Shown: positions 36,201 to 44,734 of the stretch, one piece after another
Numbering within the stretch: position 1 is the stretch's first letter
Layout of the letters: every line of letters starts with the position of its first letter
Origin: an uncultured Verrucomicrobiota bacterium
Lineage (GTDB): Bacteria > Verrucomicrobiota > Verrucomicrobiia > Opitutales > Opitutaceae
NCBI GenBank assembly: GCA_903960515.1
Contig: CAJCBL010000151.1
Location: 1-48,003, forward strand
Length of the DNA: 48,003 bases
Direction of reading: 5' to 3'
Notes under the pieces: generated by a model
Told to the model about the DNA's origin: nothing
Databases searched by the model: none
Seen by the model: the letters and a program-made list of their open reading frames with translations, nothing else
Program-made: the position numbers and the translations under genes

Positions 36201-37503
36201 TGCGTTCGTGGATGCCGCTGGAGGAGGCGGCGAAGAGCCGGTCTCCCATTACTCCCATATGGGAAAATACAAGGCCGGCCGGGGTGTCGTCCTCGAACCG
36301 TAGCAGGTGCCCCTCGGGGCTGTAGATCCCCCGCAGGGCCTTGTCGTCGCAGGCGAGCCAGAGTCTGCCTTGGAAGCGGATCACCACAGCGTAGGCCAGA
36401 CCTGTGGGGGCCAAGGGGGAGTAGTCCGAGAAGGGGGAGGGCAAGGCGATGCGGGCCACTCCTTCGTTGAGCAGGATCCAGAGCACTCCGTCGGGGGAAT
36501 AGTGCAGTTTGCGCACCCGGCAGAGTCGGCGGTCGAGGGTGCTGTCGAGGATTTGGACAATGCGGCCGTTGCGGTTGAATACGACGATGCCGGCGGTGTC
36601 CACGGCGGCCGCGAAGAGATCGTTGCCTATGGCGCACAGTTCGCTGATGCGCATGTTCGCGAGTTCACTCTGGCAGGGGAAGGGGCGCAGGGTGGTGCCG
36701 TCGAACAGCTTCATGCCGGCCCCGGGGACGCCCACCAACAGCAGTTCTGGCGAGAACGCCACAGTGCAGCCGATGGAGTCCACGAGGGTAGACCCGGGCG
36801 GGGTGATGTCTACGGTGCGACCGGCTGCCGTATCCACCCGGTAGAGCTTCCATGCTGCAATATCGCTAAGGAAGATCGTGGAGCCCAACTCGAAGACCCT
36901 CGCGATGGCTCCATCGTGGGGAATGAGCATGGGGGCCATGCCTGGCCGCCACACGCCGATGGTGCCGCTGCCGCTGTACCAACACCAAGTCTCACCAATG
37001 GCGGCGCCGGAGGAGGGGCTGAAGCCGGTCTGGTATTGTTCTGCAGACAGGCTGGCCACCGGCCGGCAACTCCAGCGGGCATCCGTCCCTAGTTCGACTC
37101 GGGCGAAGTGGCCATCAGCACCGGTGTAGATACTGCCAGCGGCATCGATTATGACCCTCGGTGCGAGCAGGTTAGCCGTATCCTCGTTGCGGCTCTTGTA
37201 GGTGTCCCAACGAACTCCATCCCCAAAGGCCAGCTCACGCTGCGCTACCAGAACAATGCGCCCGTCGGGAAGGAAGTGCATGTCCGTGGGCGCCGAGCTA
37301 AGCCCCATCGACTCCGGCCCCAGCACCACAAATGCAGGAACGCCCGTCTCGGCCTGCCCTTCCGGGGCTACCGAGAGTAGCGGGCTGTACGCTGGTGCGG
37401 CATGGGCCAAGGCTAACGCAAAGCCGCAACTCAAGAGGAGGGCTATGGTGCGTAGGGCAGGGCGGAGGAAGGTCGGCCGTGAGGACAACCGGAGGGAAAG
37501 CAT
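33250..37503 (-). CDS. Hybrid sensor histidine kinase, propeller/Y_Y_Y/HK/REC/REC
   Basis: This 1417-residue protein has a signal or membrane segment 17-35; a periplasmic propeller 50-650; Y_Y_Y about 690-765; a transmembrane helix about 772-795; a coiled coil 800-885; HisKA with His892 ([13 protein letters not shown]); HATPase ([24 protein letters not shown]); a first receiver 1126-1250 with Asp1182 in LLDHQMP; and a second receiver 1285-1410 with Asp1336 in FMDMQMP and Lys1394 in SKPLT. It lacks HPt and DNA-binding domains, so phosphotransfer to an unlinked HPt or regulator is expected. The sensor and transmembrane regions align with the kinase at 11710-16599 (for example [20 protein letters not shown] against VPAFAVHSPESMGLSTAPLD), but the cytoplasmic halves are unrelated in architecture. 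The spacer to the BtrH-like gene is about 217 bp. Confidence 0.93.
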   Translation of the reverse strand: MLSLRLSSRPTFLRPALRTIALLLSCGFALALAHAAPAYSPLLSVAPEGQAETGVPAFVVLGPESMGLSSAPTDMHFLPDGRIVLVAQRELAFGDGVRWDTYKSRNEDTANLLAPRVIIDAAGSIYTGADGHFARVELGTDARWSCRPVASLSAEQYQTGFSPSSGAAIGETWCWYSGSGTIGVWRPGMAPMLIPHDGAIARVFELGSTIFLSDIAAWKLYRVDTAAGRTVDITPPGSTLVDSIGCTVAFSPELLLVGVPGAGMKLFDGTTLRPFPCQSELANMRISELCAIGNDLFAAAVDTAGIVVFNRNGRIVQILDSTLDRRLCRVRKLHYSPDGVLWILLNEGVARIALPSPFSDYSPLAPTGLAYAVVIRFQGRLWLACDDKALRGIYSPEGHLLRFEDDTPAGLVFSHMGVMGDRLFAASSSGIHERTAEGWRLVVTGIANARIGIAPATTEGWFYAATNEVGWLQPTATGLVARRIPTPGMDFVYNSISDGSGAIWLELGASRAARVQFPQQGPPKVQIFAKADGLTDGWTNIFVVDGKARINLHNRFMILDDRTGRFVADQGLFQHHPGLRGCIGRPIEDSRGRIWFSDGGTLIRLDPSLPDPVDQRQVVLPGVAPYTFTAEANGVVWIHELKRLTRYDSAVQPPPLHTLHALITAVQVPATDRHLTSPGTELPSLSYEENSLTFRFAAPANPFGAPVTFEVLLEGEGEGGQHWTSTGTAGSASFNRLNEGKYIFRVRPNRAGSPIGEEAHIAFTVRPPWFRTTTAYAAYALTLLGFVGVIAWMASYLERREKFRLEGLVGVRTSELNESNARLLTQIGETELKASALTFSEERFRQLNSHLEKRVQARTSELATANSELHAAKEAAEAADKAKSAFLANMSHEIRTPLNGVIGMGHLLLGTALDTEQKDFANTLIFSGETLLSVINDVLDFSKIEAGHLTLESVDFDLHEQLERTLDLQSGTARKKGLMLVLDYAVNAPRLVHGDPIRLRQITLTLLGNAIKFTEKGQVILRVSSPEQRPEAHRLRIEVQDSGIGIAPEHQSNLFQRFVQADSSTTRRFGGTGLGLAISRRLVELMEGEIGVVSTPGHGATFWFTLNLGHAHAAPPPPPPLGSLEHRRVLVVDDNPTNRKVFHHTLQRWHLTHEAVDSASAALRELTRAAEARQPYDLVLLDHQMPEVDGLDLARAINLSLVLGRPALVLLTSQDERPTPKQMSECGLASCEFKPISEARLRDTMKRAIGQPVATAAKLTALPAAPAQSAVPAIPAGDNAVVPSAPRILVTEDNLVNQKVAMRFLKTLGYPAVLAANGEEALTALRREHFDLVFMDMQMPVMDGLEATRAIRKAQAGGEPGFAPTLKIVAMTANALTGDRETCLAAGMDDYVSKPLTPDTVRAILDKYLKPLGSIIT

Positions 37504-38108
37504 GGTCGGTGAGGGAGACTATTTATCGGCAGGCCCGCTACAGGGTTGAGTCGAAACAGTTTGGTGGCAGCGAACGAAATTGGGGGGATTGGCCGGGTTT
37601 CGCCCTCCGGGCAGGGAGAGGCTACCCATTCACTTGGCAGGGAGCTTGCAACCGCTTGACCGCGCAACTCGCGCGCAGTGTGCTGGCCAGTCATCGGCAC
37701 CGGGCGTTTGGCTTGGGTTGCTGAACCGTGCTGGTGCCCGCCGGGTTGCTGGAAATGGCGTGTCCGCCCGATGGCCGGGAGCTTTGGCTTGGGAAGCTGG
37801 GCTCCACCTGGACACGGGTGCGGCTGCGGCCTGTGGCGGCGATGCTCGGGGTGGTGTTCCTCGCACTGCGGACAGACCAACCCGGCGCGAGGGAGGGGGC
37901 GGGGCGCCACCGTCTTTTGCTGCGGCTTGTTCTCGGTGGGGCTGCTCAATGCGCGCCTCGATCTGGGCCCGGCATCGGCGTGCGATCCGTATTGTTCCCG
38001 GCCCTGCGGGAGGAGCCAGGGCCTGCGTCAATGAAGTTCCCCGGCCCAAGGTCGGGCTTGCACCCGGGCCGCCACGCGCCGTTTATGGGGCCCGCCCCTC
38101 CGCGCATC
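37504..38108. other. Large divergent intergenic region
   Basis: This 605-bp spacer lies between the second kinase (minus) and the DUF6941 gene (plus). Overlapping open frames on both strands around 37680-38030 show fragments of hydrophobic and cysteine-containing sequence, but no frame gives a recognisable protein. A decayed gene is possible. Confidence 0.4.
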
Positions 38109-38501
38109 ATGCAACTGGAGATACTCACCCTCTGCCGCGAAGCCCGCTACAACGGGCAGGTGCTCGATGTTGCCGGCGCGTTCGATATTTTGATGACACC
38201 ACGGGTTCCGCTTGTGGTGCCGGTCTGCTGGCTGGCGGGCAGGGTGCGTTTCGAACGCATCGAGGAGGGCCCCCACGAGATAAAGATCATGCTCATCGAC
38301 GCCGACGGCCGCTTGGTGGCGCCCGAGATTGTGGAGGATCTGGCGGTGCAGTTCGCCGGCGACCTGCCCACGGTCTGCAAGGCCTTCGCCATCCAGTTCG
38401 CCCAGCTTGTGCTGCCCGAACATGGCGAATACGCCGTGAAGGTCGCGGTGGACCGCCTCTGCCTCGCCTCGGTGCCCCTCTATGTGAGGCCGGGCAAGTG
38501 A
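38109..38501 (+). CDS. DUF6941 family protein
   Basis: This 130-residue protein starts MQLEILTLCREARYNGQVLD and continues VAGAFDILMTPRVPLVVPVC and VRFERIEEGPHEIKIMLIDADGR. These are the hallmarks of small DUF6941 proteins as I recall them (about 130 residues). Function is unknown; no signal peptide. ATG 38109 marks the start of the conserved domain; longer in-frame starts add low-complexity sequence. It ends 10 bp before the metallo-hydrolase gene, so the two are probably co-transcribed. Confidence 0.7.
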   Translation: MQLEILTLCREARYNGQVLDVAGAFDILMTPRVPLVVPVCWLAGRVRFERIEEGPHEIKIMLIDADGRLVAPEIVEDLAVQFAGDLPTVCKAFAIQFAQLVLPEHGEYAVKVAVDRLCLASVPLYVRPGK

Positions 38502-38511
38502 GGAACCCTGC

Positions 38512-39315
38512 ATGGAGATAGTCTTCCTTGGCACTGGTACCTCGCAGGGCGTACCCATGATCGCCTGCGATTGCCGGGTGTGCCGCTCTGCCGATCCGCG
38601 CGACCGGCGCACGCGCACCAGCATCCATGTCGTCATGGACGGCCTGCATGTGCAGGTCGACGCCGCCCAGGAGTTCCGCCTCCAATGCCTGGCCAACGGC
38701 ATCGCCCGGATCGACCTGTTTGTGCTCACCCACGGGCACTCCGACCACATCACCGGCATGGACGACCTGCGGCGTTTCTGCGACCTGCGTGGCGGCACGG
38801 CCCTGCCGGTGTGGACCACCGAGGAGGGCAGCGCGCGTTTGTGTGCGATGTTTCCCTATGCCATCGGCGAGCGGCCCATGCATGTGGGGTATCCGGCCTT
38901 CCAACCGCAGTTGCTGCCGGCGGTGATGGAGCTGCCCCAGGGCACGATCCGCTCCACCCGCTTGCCCCACGGCAGCGTGGAGGTGCTCGGGCTGGTATTC
39001 GAAGAACGCAGCACCGGGGCGAAGTTCACCTACTACACCGACTGCAAGGTCGTGGGCCCGGCCCAGCGCGCTCTGGCGCGGGGCTCGCAGGTGGTTGTCC
39101 TCGACGGGCTGCGACCGGATCCGCATCCCACCCACATGTGCATCGCCGAGGCGGTTGAAACCGCCCAGTCCATCGGGGCACCGCAGACTTTTCTTACACA
39201 CCTCACCCACGCCATCTCCCACGCCCACGACGAAGCCGCATTGCCGGCGGGAATCGCTCTGGCCTACGACGGATTACGTTTGATCGTGCCTGCAAAAGAG
39301 ACGCCGGGGGCTTGA
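38512..39315 (+). CDS. MBL-fold metallo-hydrolase, PhnP-like
   Basis: This 267-residue protein starts MEIVFLGTGTSQGVPMIACD. The metal motif HxHxDH is H74-G-H76-S-D78-H79. A CDCRVC cluster (Cys19, Cys21, Cys24) matches the extra structural-zinc cysteines of PhnP-type phosphodiesterases. Later ligands lie in YYTDCK and in LTHLTHAIS. PhnP-type enzymes hydrolyse cyclic phosphodiesters, including 5-phosphoribosyl 1,2-cyclic phosphate; the substrate here is unknown, because no phosphonate genes are nearby. An AGGA at suitable distance precedes ATG 38512. It is downstream of the DUF6941 gene and upstream of the Rrf2 promoter region. Confidence 0.9.
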   Translation: MEIVFLGTGTSQGVPMIACDCRVCRSADPRDRRTRTSIHVVMDGLHVQVDAAQEFRLQCLANGIARIDLFVLTHGHSDHITGMDDLRRFCDLRGGTALPVWTTEEGSARLCAMFPYAIGERPMHVGYPAFQPQLLPAVMELPQGTIRSTRLPHGSVEVLGLVFEERSTGAKFTYYTDCKVVGPAQRALARGSQVVVLDGLRPDPHPTHMCIAEAVETAQSIGAPQTFLTHLTHAISHAHDEAALPAGIALAYDGLRLIVPAKETPGA

Positions 39316-39324
39316 AGGGCGCTC

Positions 39325-39366
39325 AAGTTCAGTGGGGAACGCAACAAAAGCTAAGGCGCTGAACTT
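39325..39366. promoter_or_regulatory. Perfect 8-bp inverted repeat upstream of Rrf2 gene
   Basis: AAGTTCAG (39325-39332) and CTGAACTT (39359-39366) are exact reverse complements 26 bp apart, in the 99-bp spacer before the Rrf2 gene. It is a candidate operator for autoregulation of the sulfate operon, or a 3' hairpin of the metallo-hydrolase transcript. A possible -10 element TAGATT (39397-39402) lies downstream; no convincing -35 partner is seen. Confidence 0.45.
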
Positions 39367-39414
39367 TAGTCTTGTCGAAAGGCTACCGTCGACGTCTAGA
39401 TTAGAAAAAGGACA

Positions 39415-39996
39415 ATGAAACTCTCCAAACGCGGCGAATATGCCCTGCGCGCTCTGATCAACCTCGGCATCGCCGCCGAAGTAGGGCGCTCCCTGGTTCA
39501 GATTTCCGAGCTGGCCGACCACGAGCGCATGCCCGTGAAGTTTCTCGAGCAGATCATGAAGGATCTGAAGGCGGCCGGCTATGTATCCAGCGAACGCGGC
39601 AAATATGGCGGCTATCGCCTCGCCCTGCCGGCCGCCAAGATTCCCATCGGCGAGGTCGTGCGCCTGCTCGAAGGTCCGCTGGCCCCCATCGGTTGCGTCA
39701 GCCAGACCGCCTACGTGAAATGCTCCTGCCCCGACGAGGCCCACTGCGGCCTGCGCATGATCATGCTCGATGTGCGCAACGCCATCGCCGGTATCCTGGA
39801 CCGCTACACCGTGGCCGATCTCGTTTCGGTCACTCTGCGCAAGATGCGCGCCAGCGGCGTGGTCCATCCCTTCGCCGAGTCGCCCACGCCCCAGCCCGGC
39901 GCCTCCCGCCACTATCGCCCGCGCCCCCCGGCTACGATCAACCGGACGCCTGCCGAAGGCATCCTCTCCAGTCTGATTCCCGAATACACCATCTGA
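39415..39996 (+). CDS. Rrf2-family transcriptional regulator (cysteine regulator-like)
   Basis: This 193-residue regulator starts [20 protein letters not shown], the Rrf2 winged helix-turn-helix. [20 protein letters not shown] is the recognition region and GKYGGYRLA the wing. A cluster of Cys94, Cys103, Cys105 and Cys111 ([19 protein letters not shown]) follows and could bind an Fe-S cluster or sense thiols. The first gene position in a sulfate-transport and cysteine-synthase operon parallels the role of CymR/IscR-type regulators of cysteine or Fe-S supply; that function is inference. An AAGGA precedes ATG 39415, though the spacing is short. Sbp follows after 22 bp. Confidence 0.9.
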   Translation: MKLSKRGEYALRALINLGIAAEVGRSLVQISELADHERMPVKFLEQIMKDLKAAGYVSSERGKYGGYRLALPAAKIPIGEVVRLLEGPLAPIGCVSQTAYVKCSCPDEAHCGLRMIMLDVRNAIAGILDRYTVADLVSVTLRKMRASGVVHPFAESPTPQPGASRHYRPRPPATINRTPAEGILSSLIPEYTI

Positions 39997-40018
39997 TTCG
40001 CCCCGGGCGCCTCCCGCC

Positions 40019-41017
40019 ATGAGCCTCCTCCGCCTTTTCGCCACCGCAGCGCTCCTTGGGGCCTCCGCCGTCCTGGCCTCCGCCAAGGACAGCGAATTGC
40101 TCAACGTCTCCTACGACCCGACACGCGAGCTCTACGTCGAGTTCAACAAGGCCTTTGCCGCCCACTGGCGGGCGAAGACGGGCGACACAGTAACCGTGAA
40201 ACAATCCCACGGTGGTTCCGGCAAGCAGGCCCGCGCGGTGATCGACGGCCTGCCGGCCGATGTGGTCACCGTCGCGCTGGCCGGCGACATCGACCCGCTG
40301 GCCAACGTCGCCAAGCTCCTGCCCACCGACTGGCAAAAGCGCCTGCCCAACAACTCCTCGCCCTACACCAGCACCATCGTCTTCTTGGTGCGCAAAGGGA
40401 ATCCCCAGCACATCCACGACTGGGATGATCTCGTGCGTACTGGCGTGGCGGTGATCACGCCCAACCCGAAGACCTCCGGCGGCGCCCGCTGGAATTACCT
40501 CGCCGCCTGGGCCTACGCCAAGCGCCACCACGGCGGCGACGCCGGTGCCCAGCAGTTTGTCTCCTCGCTGTACAAGAACGTGCCGGTGCTCGACTCCGGC
40601 GCCCGCGGCTCCACGACCACCTTCGTGCAGCGCGGTATCGGCGATGTGCTGCTGGCCTGGGAAAACGAGGCCTTCCTCGCGCTCAAGGAGTTTGGCGCCG
40701 ACGCCTTCGAGATCGTAGTGCCTTCGCTGAGCATCCTGGCCGAGCCGCCGGTGGCCGTGGTCGACAAGGTGGCCGAGCGCCGCGGCAACCGAGAGGTCGC
40801 CCAGGCCTATCTCGAGTTCCTCTACTCCGACGAGGGCCAGGACATCATCGGGCGCAATTTCTACCGCCCGAGCTCCCCGGCCGCGATCGCCAAATACGGC
40901 AAGCAGTTTCCCAAGATCGAGCTGGTCACCATCGACGCCGAGTTCGGCGGCTGGTCGGCCGCCCAAAAGACGCACTTCGCCGATGGCGCGGTGTTCGACC
41001 AGATCTTCGCCAAGTAA
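40019..41017 (+). CDS. sbp: Sulfate ABC transporter substrate-binding protein
   Basis: This is a 332-residue periplasmic protein with a signal peptide at residues 1-22. [74 protein letters not shown] and [20 protein letters not shown] are diagnostic of the Sbp/CysP family. It delivers sulfate or thiosulfate to CysTWA. The two proteins (Sbp, CysP) cannot be separated by eye; sbp is used as a general name. It lies 22 bp after the Rrf2 gene and starts at ATG 40019 without an evident Shine-Dalgarno. Confidence 0.95.
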   Translation: MSLLRLFATAALLGASAVLASAKDSELLNVSYDPTRELYVEFNKAFAAHWRAKTGDTVTVKQSHGGSGKQARAVIDGLPADVVTVALAGDIDPLANVAKLLPTDWQKRLPNNSSPYTSTIVFLVRKGNPQHIHDWDDLVRTGVAVITPNPKTSGGARWNYLAAWAYAKRHHGGDAGAQQFVSSLYKNVPVLDSGARGSTTTFVQRGIGDVLLAWENEAFLALKEFGADAFEIVVPSLSILAEPPVAVVDKVAERRGNREVAQAYLEFLYSDEGQDIIGRNFYRPSSPAAIAKYGKQFPKIELVTIDAEFGGWSAAQKTHFADGAVFDQIFAK

Positions 41018-41056
41018 CCGTCCTTCAACTGCGCCCGCCGGCCACCCCGGCAGGCC

Positions 41057-41791
41057 GTGGCCCGCCCGCTTTTCGCCCACGTGTCATCCGCCTCTACAGT
41101 CCCGCCTCGCCCGTTCTCCCACCCGGTGTCGGACCGCCTCGCCCGCCTCTCGCCGCGTGCCGAGCGTTCGGATTCGCTTTTTGCCGCCCCGCTGGGGCCC
41201 GACGAGCACGGCTGCTACCTGCCGCGTTTCGCCGCCTTTGGTGCCAATACGTCCGATACCGACGCGCGCCTCTCCGTGCTCGCCGGCTTCGCCCTGGGCG
41301 ACGACGCCTCCAGCCTGGCCGCCTTCGACCTGATCGAGGCCGCAGCCAGCGCACCCGATGCCGTGGGCGGGCTCGTGCTGGATGTGGTCCCTGTGGTCAA
41401 TCGCAGCGGCGGCGACCTCTGGTCGGCCTCCTGGATCCATGCTGGGCGGGCAGAGCTCGCGCTCCTGGAGCGCGAATACCGCCGAGTGCCTCCCCACGCA
41501 GTCCTGCAACTGCGGGCGGGTTCCGGGCGGTATCCGCACGGTGTTGTCCACGGCGCCTCCATCGAGTATTGGCTCGACGGAGCCCCGGCCGCGTTGCTCT
41601 CTGCGGGCTGGTCGCGGCAGTCGCCGCACCGTGCCGCGCCCGAGGGTATCGACGGCCTGGTGCCCGACCTGCCTTTTCGCCCGCTCGAGCTTCAGCTCAC
41701 CCTGGGCCTGGACGCCGCCGGCAACGCCGCCGCGCTGCATGCGATCGTGCAGCGTATCCGCCAACTGCTCGCCCACGGCCAGTATCTCTGA
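41057..41791 (+). CDS. Degenerate M14/AspA-like protein, zinc ligands lost
   Basis: This is a 244-residue protein starting at GTG 41057, 39 bp after sbp. Its middle aligns with the adjacent M14 protein: RLSVLAGFALGDDASSLAAF against KLGLFAGIHGDEPAGGWAL, and HAGRAELALLEREY...VLQLRAGSGRYPHGVVHG against RGSAQPEVRLLEHEL...LIALHADDTSHGLYGYARG. At the metal positions, His84 of the paralogue is Leu80 here, Glu87 is Asp83 and His169 is Arg153. The LDLNRE segment is missing, and the catalytic Glu of FETP is not conserved. It is thus likely a non-enzymatic partner or regulator of its neighbour. There is no signal peptide, so it should be cytoplasmic. The fold assignment rests on this alignment only. Confidence 0.7.
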   Translation: MARPLFAHVSSASTVPPRPFSHPVSDRLARLSPRAERSDSLFAAPLGPDEHGCYLPRFAAFGANTSDTDARLSVLAGFALGDDASSLAAFDLIEAAASAPDAVGGLVLDVVPVVNRSGGDLWSASWIHAGRAELALLEREYRRVPPHAVLQLRAGSGRYPHGVVHGASIEYWLDGAPAALLSAGWSRQSPHRAAPEGIDGLVPDLPFRPLELQLTLGLDAAGNAAALHAIVQRIRQLLAHGQYL

Positions 41792-41804
41792 GCCCGCCGC
41801 CGCC

Positions 41805-42644
41805 ATGCCTGCCTTGCTCGTATCTGCCGATCCGGCACCACTTGCCACCGTGCCCGCCATGCCAACCGTCGATCCCTTGGGCTCGCTGCTGGACGCTTTC
41901 CTCTCGCTCTCCGCAGAGCATCCGGAACTGCTGGGCTTCACCCTCGGCCGTAGCGGCGGGGCAGGGGAGGGCGGCGCGCTGGTGCGCTACACCTGGAAGG
42001 GCCCGCGCGGAGGCGGCACCGGGCGTGTGAAACTCGGGCTGTTCGCCGGTATCCATGGCGACGAGCCTGCTGGGGGCTGGGCGCTGCTCGATTTCGCTGC
42101 CGCTTTGCTCGCCAGGCCCGAGCTGGGCGAGGGTTTCGAGTTCGTATTCTATCCCTGCTGCAACCCCACCGGGCTTGTGCTCGGCACGCGTTTCAACTCC
42201 GCCGGGCTCGACCTCAACCGTGAGTTCTGGCGCGGCTCCGCCCAGCCCGAGGTGCGCCTGCTCGAGCACGAGCTGGACCTCCAGTCTTTCGATGGCCTCA
42301 TCGCGCTCCATGCCGACGATACCAGCCACGGCCTCTACGGCTACGCCCGCGGCCGGCTGCTCGCCGAGGAGCTTCTGCGCCCCGCCCTGGCCGCCGCTTC
42401 GGCGGTGTTGCCGGCCAACCACGATTCGGTGATCGACGGTTTCCCGGCCGAGCGCGGGCTGATCCGCGACTGCTTCTGCGGCGTGCTTGCTGCCCCTGCC
42501 GGGCAGCGGCCCCAGCCCTTCGATATCATCTTTGAAACCCCGGCACTGGAACCGCTGGCCGCCCAGCGCTCCGCCGCTGTACTCGGGCTCCAGGCTCTCG
42601 TAGCCACCCATCGCCGCTTCATCTCCTATGCCGACGGTCTCTGA
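41805..42644 (+). CDS. M14-family succinylglutamate desuccinylase/aspartoacylase-like hydrolase
   Basis: This is a 279-residue zinc hydrolase. GLFAGIHGDEPAGG supplies H84-x-x-E87 and LIALHADD supplies His169, the third zinc ligand. GLDLNREFW contains the substrate-carboxylate-binding Asn138-Arg139, and IIFETPA the catalytic Glu244. Family enzymes remove acyl groups from N-acyl amino acids or trim peptides. In this operon an N-acylated sulfur amino acid or thiol precursor is a reasonable but unproven substrate. ATG 41805 is 13 bp after the degenerate paralogue; ATG 41859 is an alternative. Its 3' end overlaps the start of cysT by 17 bp, so it is translated within the operon. Confidence 0.88.
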   Translation: MPALLVSADPAPLATVPAMPTVDPLGSLLDAFLSLSAEHPELLGFTLGRSGGAGEGGALVRYTWKGPRGGGTGRVKLGLFAGIHGDEPAGGWALLDFAAALLARPELGEGFEFVFYPCCNPTGLVLGTRFNSAGLDLNREFWRGSAQPEVRLLEHELDLQSFDGLIALHADDTSHGLYGYARGRLLAEELLRPALAAASAVLPANHDSVIDGFPAERGLIRDCFCGVLAAPAGQRPQPFDIIFETPALEPLAAQRSAAVLGLQALVATHRRFISYADGL

Positions 42645-43560
42645 AACCACCGATCCACGCGTCGATCTCGAGATTCGCGCAATACCGGTGCCCCGCGGGT
42701 CGGGCCGCTCGGTGCTGCCCGGCTTCGGGCTCTCGCTGGGGTATACGATTTTCTACCTCAGCCTGATCGTGCTGGTGCCGCTCTCGGCCGCCTTCATCAA
42801 GACCGCCGGAATGTCGTGGGCGGATTTCTCCGCCGCTGTATTCTCGCCGCGGGTGCTGGCCGCCTATCGGGTGAGCTTCGGGGCCTCGCTGGCCGCCGCC
42901 ACCGCCAACGCGGTCTTCGGTCTGGTGCTGGCCTGGGTGCTGGTGCGGTATCCGTTCCCCGGGCGTCGCGTGGTCGATGCGCTGGTCGACCTGCCCTTCG
43001 CGCTGCCCACGGCTGTGGCCGGCATCGCCCTTACCCAGCTCTACGGTGTTCACGGCTGGATCGGCACCTGGCTCGAACCCCTGTGGGCGAAGACTGTGGG
43101 TGCGGCGCCCTGGCTTTCCTGGGTCGGAGCGAAGATCGCCTACGATCGGCCGGGCGTATTCCTGGCGCTCACCTTCATCGGTCTGCCGTTTGTCGTGCGC
43201 ACCCTCCAACCGGTATTGGAAGAACTGGAACCCGAACTGGAGGAGGCCTCGGCCACCCTCGGCGCCTCTCGCTGGCAGACGATCACCCGGGTGCTGTTGC
43301 CGGAGCTCGCCCCGGCGCTGCTCACCGGCTTCGCGCTCTCGTTCGCGCGGGCGCTGGGCGAATACGGCTCGGTTGTCTTCATCTCCGGCAACATGCCATA
43401 CCGCACCGAGATCGTGCCGCTGCTCATCATCACCAAGCTCGAGCAATACGACTACCGCGGGGCCACCGCGCTCGCGGTGGTGATGCTCGTGGCCTCCTTC
43501 GTACTGCTGCTGCTCATCAACCTGCTCCAAAAGTGGAGCCGCCGTCACCACCGCGTCTGA
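42628..43560 (+). CDS. cysT: Sulfate ABC transporter permease CysT (CysU)
   Basis: This is a 310-residue inner-membrane permease with about six helices: GFGLSLGYTIFYLSLIVLVP, VSFGASLAAATANAVFGLVL, ALPTAVAGIALTQLYG and VFLALTFIGLPFVVRTLQPV among others. The EAA loop, which couples to CysA, is EEASATLGASRWQTITRVLL. LGEYGSVVFISGNMPYRTEI is diagnostic of CysT. It overlaps the M14 gene by 17 bp. It pairs with CysW. Confidence 0.95.
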   Translation: MPTVSETTDPRVDLEIRAIPVPRGSGRSVLPGFGLSLGYTIFYLSLIVLVPLSAAFIKTAGMSWADFSAAVFSPRVLAAYRVSFGASLAAATANAVFGLVLAWVLVRYPFPGRRVVDALVDLPFALPTAVAGIALTQLYGVHGWIGTWLEPLWAKTVGAAPWLSWVGAKIAYDRPGVFLALTFIGLPFVVRTLQPVLEELEPELEEASATLGASRWQTITRVLLPELAPALLTGFALSFARALGEYGSVVFISGNMPYRTEIVPLLIITKLEQYDYRGATALAVVMLVASFVLLLLINLLQKWSRRHHRV

Positions 43561-43586
43561 ACACCTCGTTCGACCCTCGGCCCCGC

Positions 43587-43621
43587 CACTTCTGAGTTCT
43601 TCACTCTACGTTTTGACTTGG
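43587..43621 (+). repeat. Heptad-periodic leader upstream of cysW
   Basis: Five 7-bp steps, CACTTCT GAGTTCT TCACTCT ACGTTTT GACTTGG, are followed by TTTCC and the ATG of cysW at 43627. A pyrimidine core recurs each 7 bp. Confidence 0.55.
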
Positions 43622-43626
43622 TTTCC

Positions 43627-44553
43627 ATGTCCTCCGCTCCCTCACGCTCGCTAGCCCATCGCAGTGCCGCCGCTACGCCCCGCGCCACCCAGGACCCCTC
43701 CTGGGCGCGCTGGCTGCTCACTGGCGTGGCGCTGCTCTTTGTTGCGCTCTTCCTGCTGCTGCCACTGGTAGCGGTGTTCACCGAGGCGTTGCGCCGCGGG
43801 GTGGGCGCTTACCTGGCCTCCTTCACCGAATCCGACGCGCTCTCGGCCCTGCGGCTCACCCTGCTGACCGCCGTGATCTCAGTGCCGGCGAATCTGGTTT
43901 TCGGAGTCGCCGCGGCTTGGGCCATCGCGAAGTTCAACTTCTTCGGCAAGAGCCTGCTTCTCACACTCATCGACCTGCCCTTCGCGGTGTCGCCGGTGAT
44001 CTCGGGGCTGATCTACGTGCTGATCTTCGGTCTGCAGGGTTGGTTCGGCCCGTATCTTGTTTCCGGTGAGCACCCGTGGCTGGGCGCCTGGCTCAACGCC
44101 CGCGACATCCAGATCATCTTCGCGGTGCCGGGCATCGTGCTGGCCACGATCTTTGTCACCTTCCCCTTCGTCGCGCGTGAACTCATACCGCTGATGCAGG
44201 CGCAGGGCACCGACGAGGAGTACGCCGCCATCACGCTGGGGGCGAGCGGCTGGCAGACCTTCCGCCGCGTAACCCTGCCCAACATCAAGTGGGGCCTCTT
44301 CTACGGCGTGATCCTTTGCAACGCCCGCGCCATGGGCGAGTTTGGCGCCGTCTCCGTGGTCAGCGGACACATCCGCGGGCAGACCAACACCCTGCCGCTG
44401 CACGTGGAAATCCTCTACAACGAGTACAACTTCGTGGCCGCCTTTGCCGTGGCCTCGCTGCTGGCGCTGCTCGCCCTGGCCACGCTTGTATTGAAGAGCC
44501 TGGTCGAGTGGCGTTTCGCCCGGGTCCTGGCCAGCGCGAAGGCTGAAAACTGA
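43627..44553 (+). CDS. cysW: Sulfate ABC transporter permease CysW
   Basis: This 308-residue inner-membrane permease starts at ATG 43627; a TTG nine bases upstream is less likely. Helices include [20 protein letters not shown] and [20 protein letters not shown]. The EAA loop is [40 protein letters not shown] and [16 protein letters not shown] are CysW signatures. It forms the sulfate channel with CysT. A 181-bp spacer of heptad repeats separates it from cysA. Confidence 0.95.
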   Translation: MSSAPSRSLAHRSAAATPRATQDPSWARWLLTGVALLFVALFLLLPLVAVFTEALRRGVGAYLASFTESDALSALRLTLLTAVISVPANLVFGVAAAWAIAKFNFFGKSLLLTLIDLPFAVSPVISGLIYVLIFGLQGWFGPYLVSGEHPWLGAWLNARDIQIIFAVPGIVLATIFVTFPFVARELIPLMQAQGTDEEYAAITLGASGWQTFRRVTLPNIKWGLFYGVILCNARAMGEFGAVSVVSGHIRGQTNTLPLHVEILYNEYNFVAAFAVASLLALLALATLVLKSLVEWRFARVLASAKAEN

Positions 44554-44560
44554 GCCGCTC

Positions 44561-44717
44561 GAACTCCGAACTCCGAACTCCGAACTCTGAACGCTGCGAA
44601 CACCGAATACTCAACATTGAACACAGAACATCGATCACTGACCGCCAAGCCCCTGTTTTCCGACGTCTGACTTCAACGTTCAGAGTTCAACGTTCACTGT
44701 TCGGAGTTCCGCTTTCC
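44561..44717. repeat. Mirror-image heptad repeat between cysW and cysA
   Basis: A purine arm at 44561-44646 has GAA or close variants every 7 bp: GAACTCC three times, GAACTCT, GAACGCT, then after a 2-bp phase slip GAACACC GAATACT CAACATT GAACACA GAACATC GATCACT. A pyrimidine arm at 44669-44717 has TTC every 7 bp: GACTTCA ACGTTCA GAGTTCA ACGTTCA CTGTTCG GAGTTCC GCTTTCC. The second arm runs up to the cysA start at 44735. The arms are partly complementary, so the transcript could form a long imperfect hairpin. Confidence 0.75.
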
Positions 44718-44734
44718 CTGCCTTCCTTTCCGCC

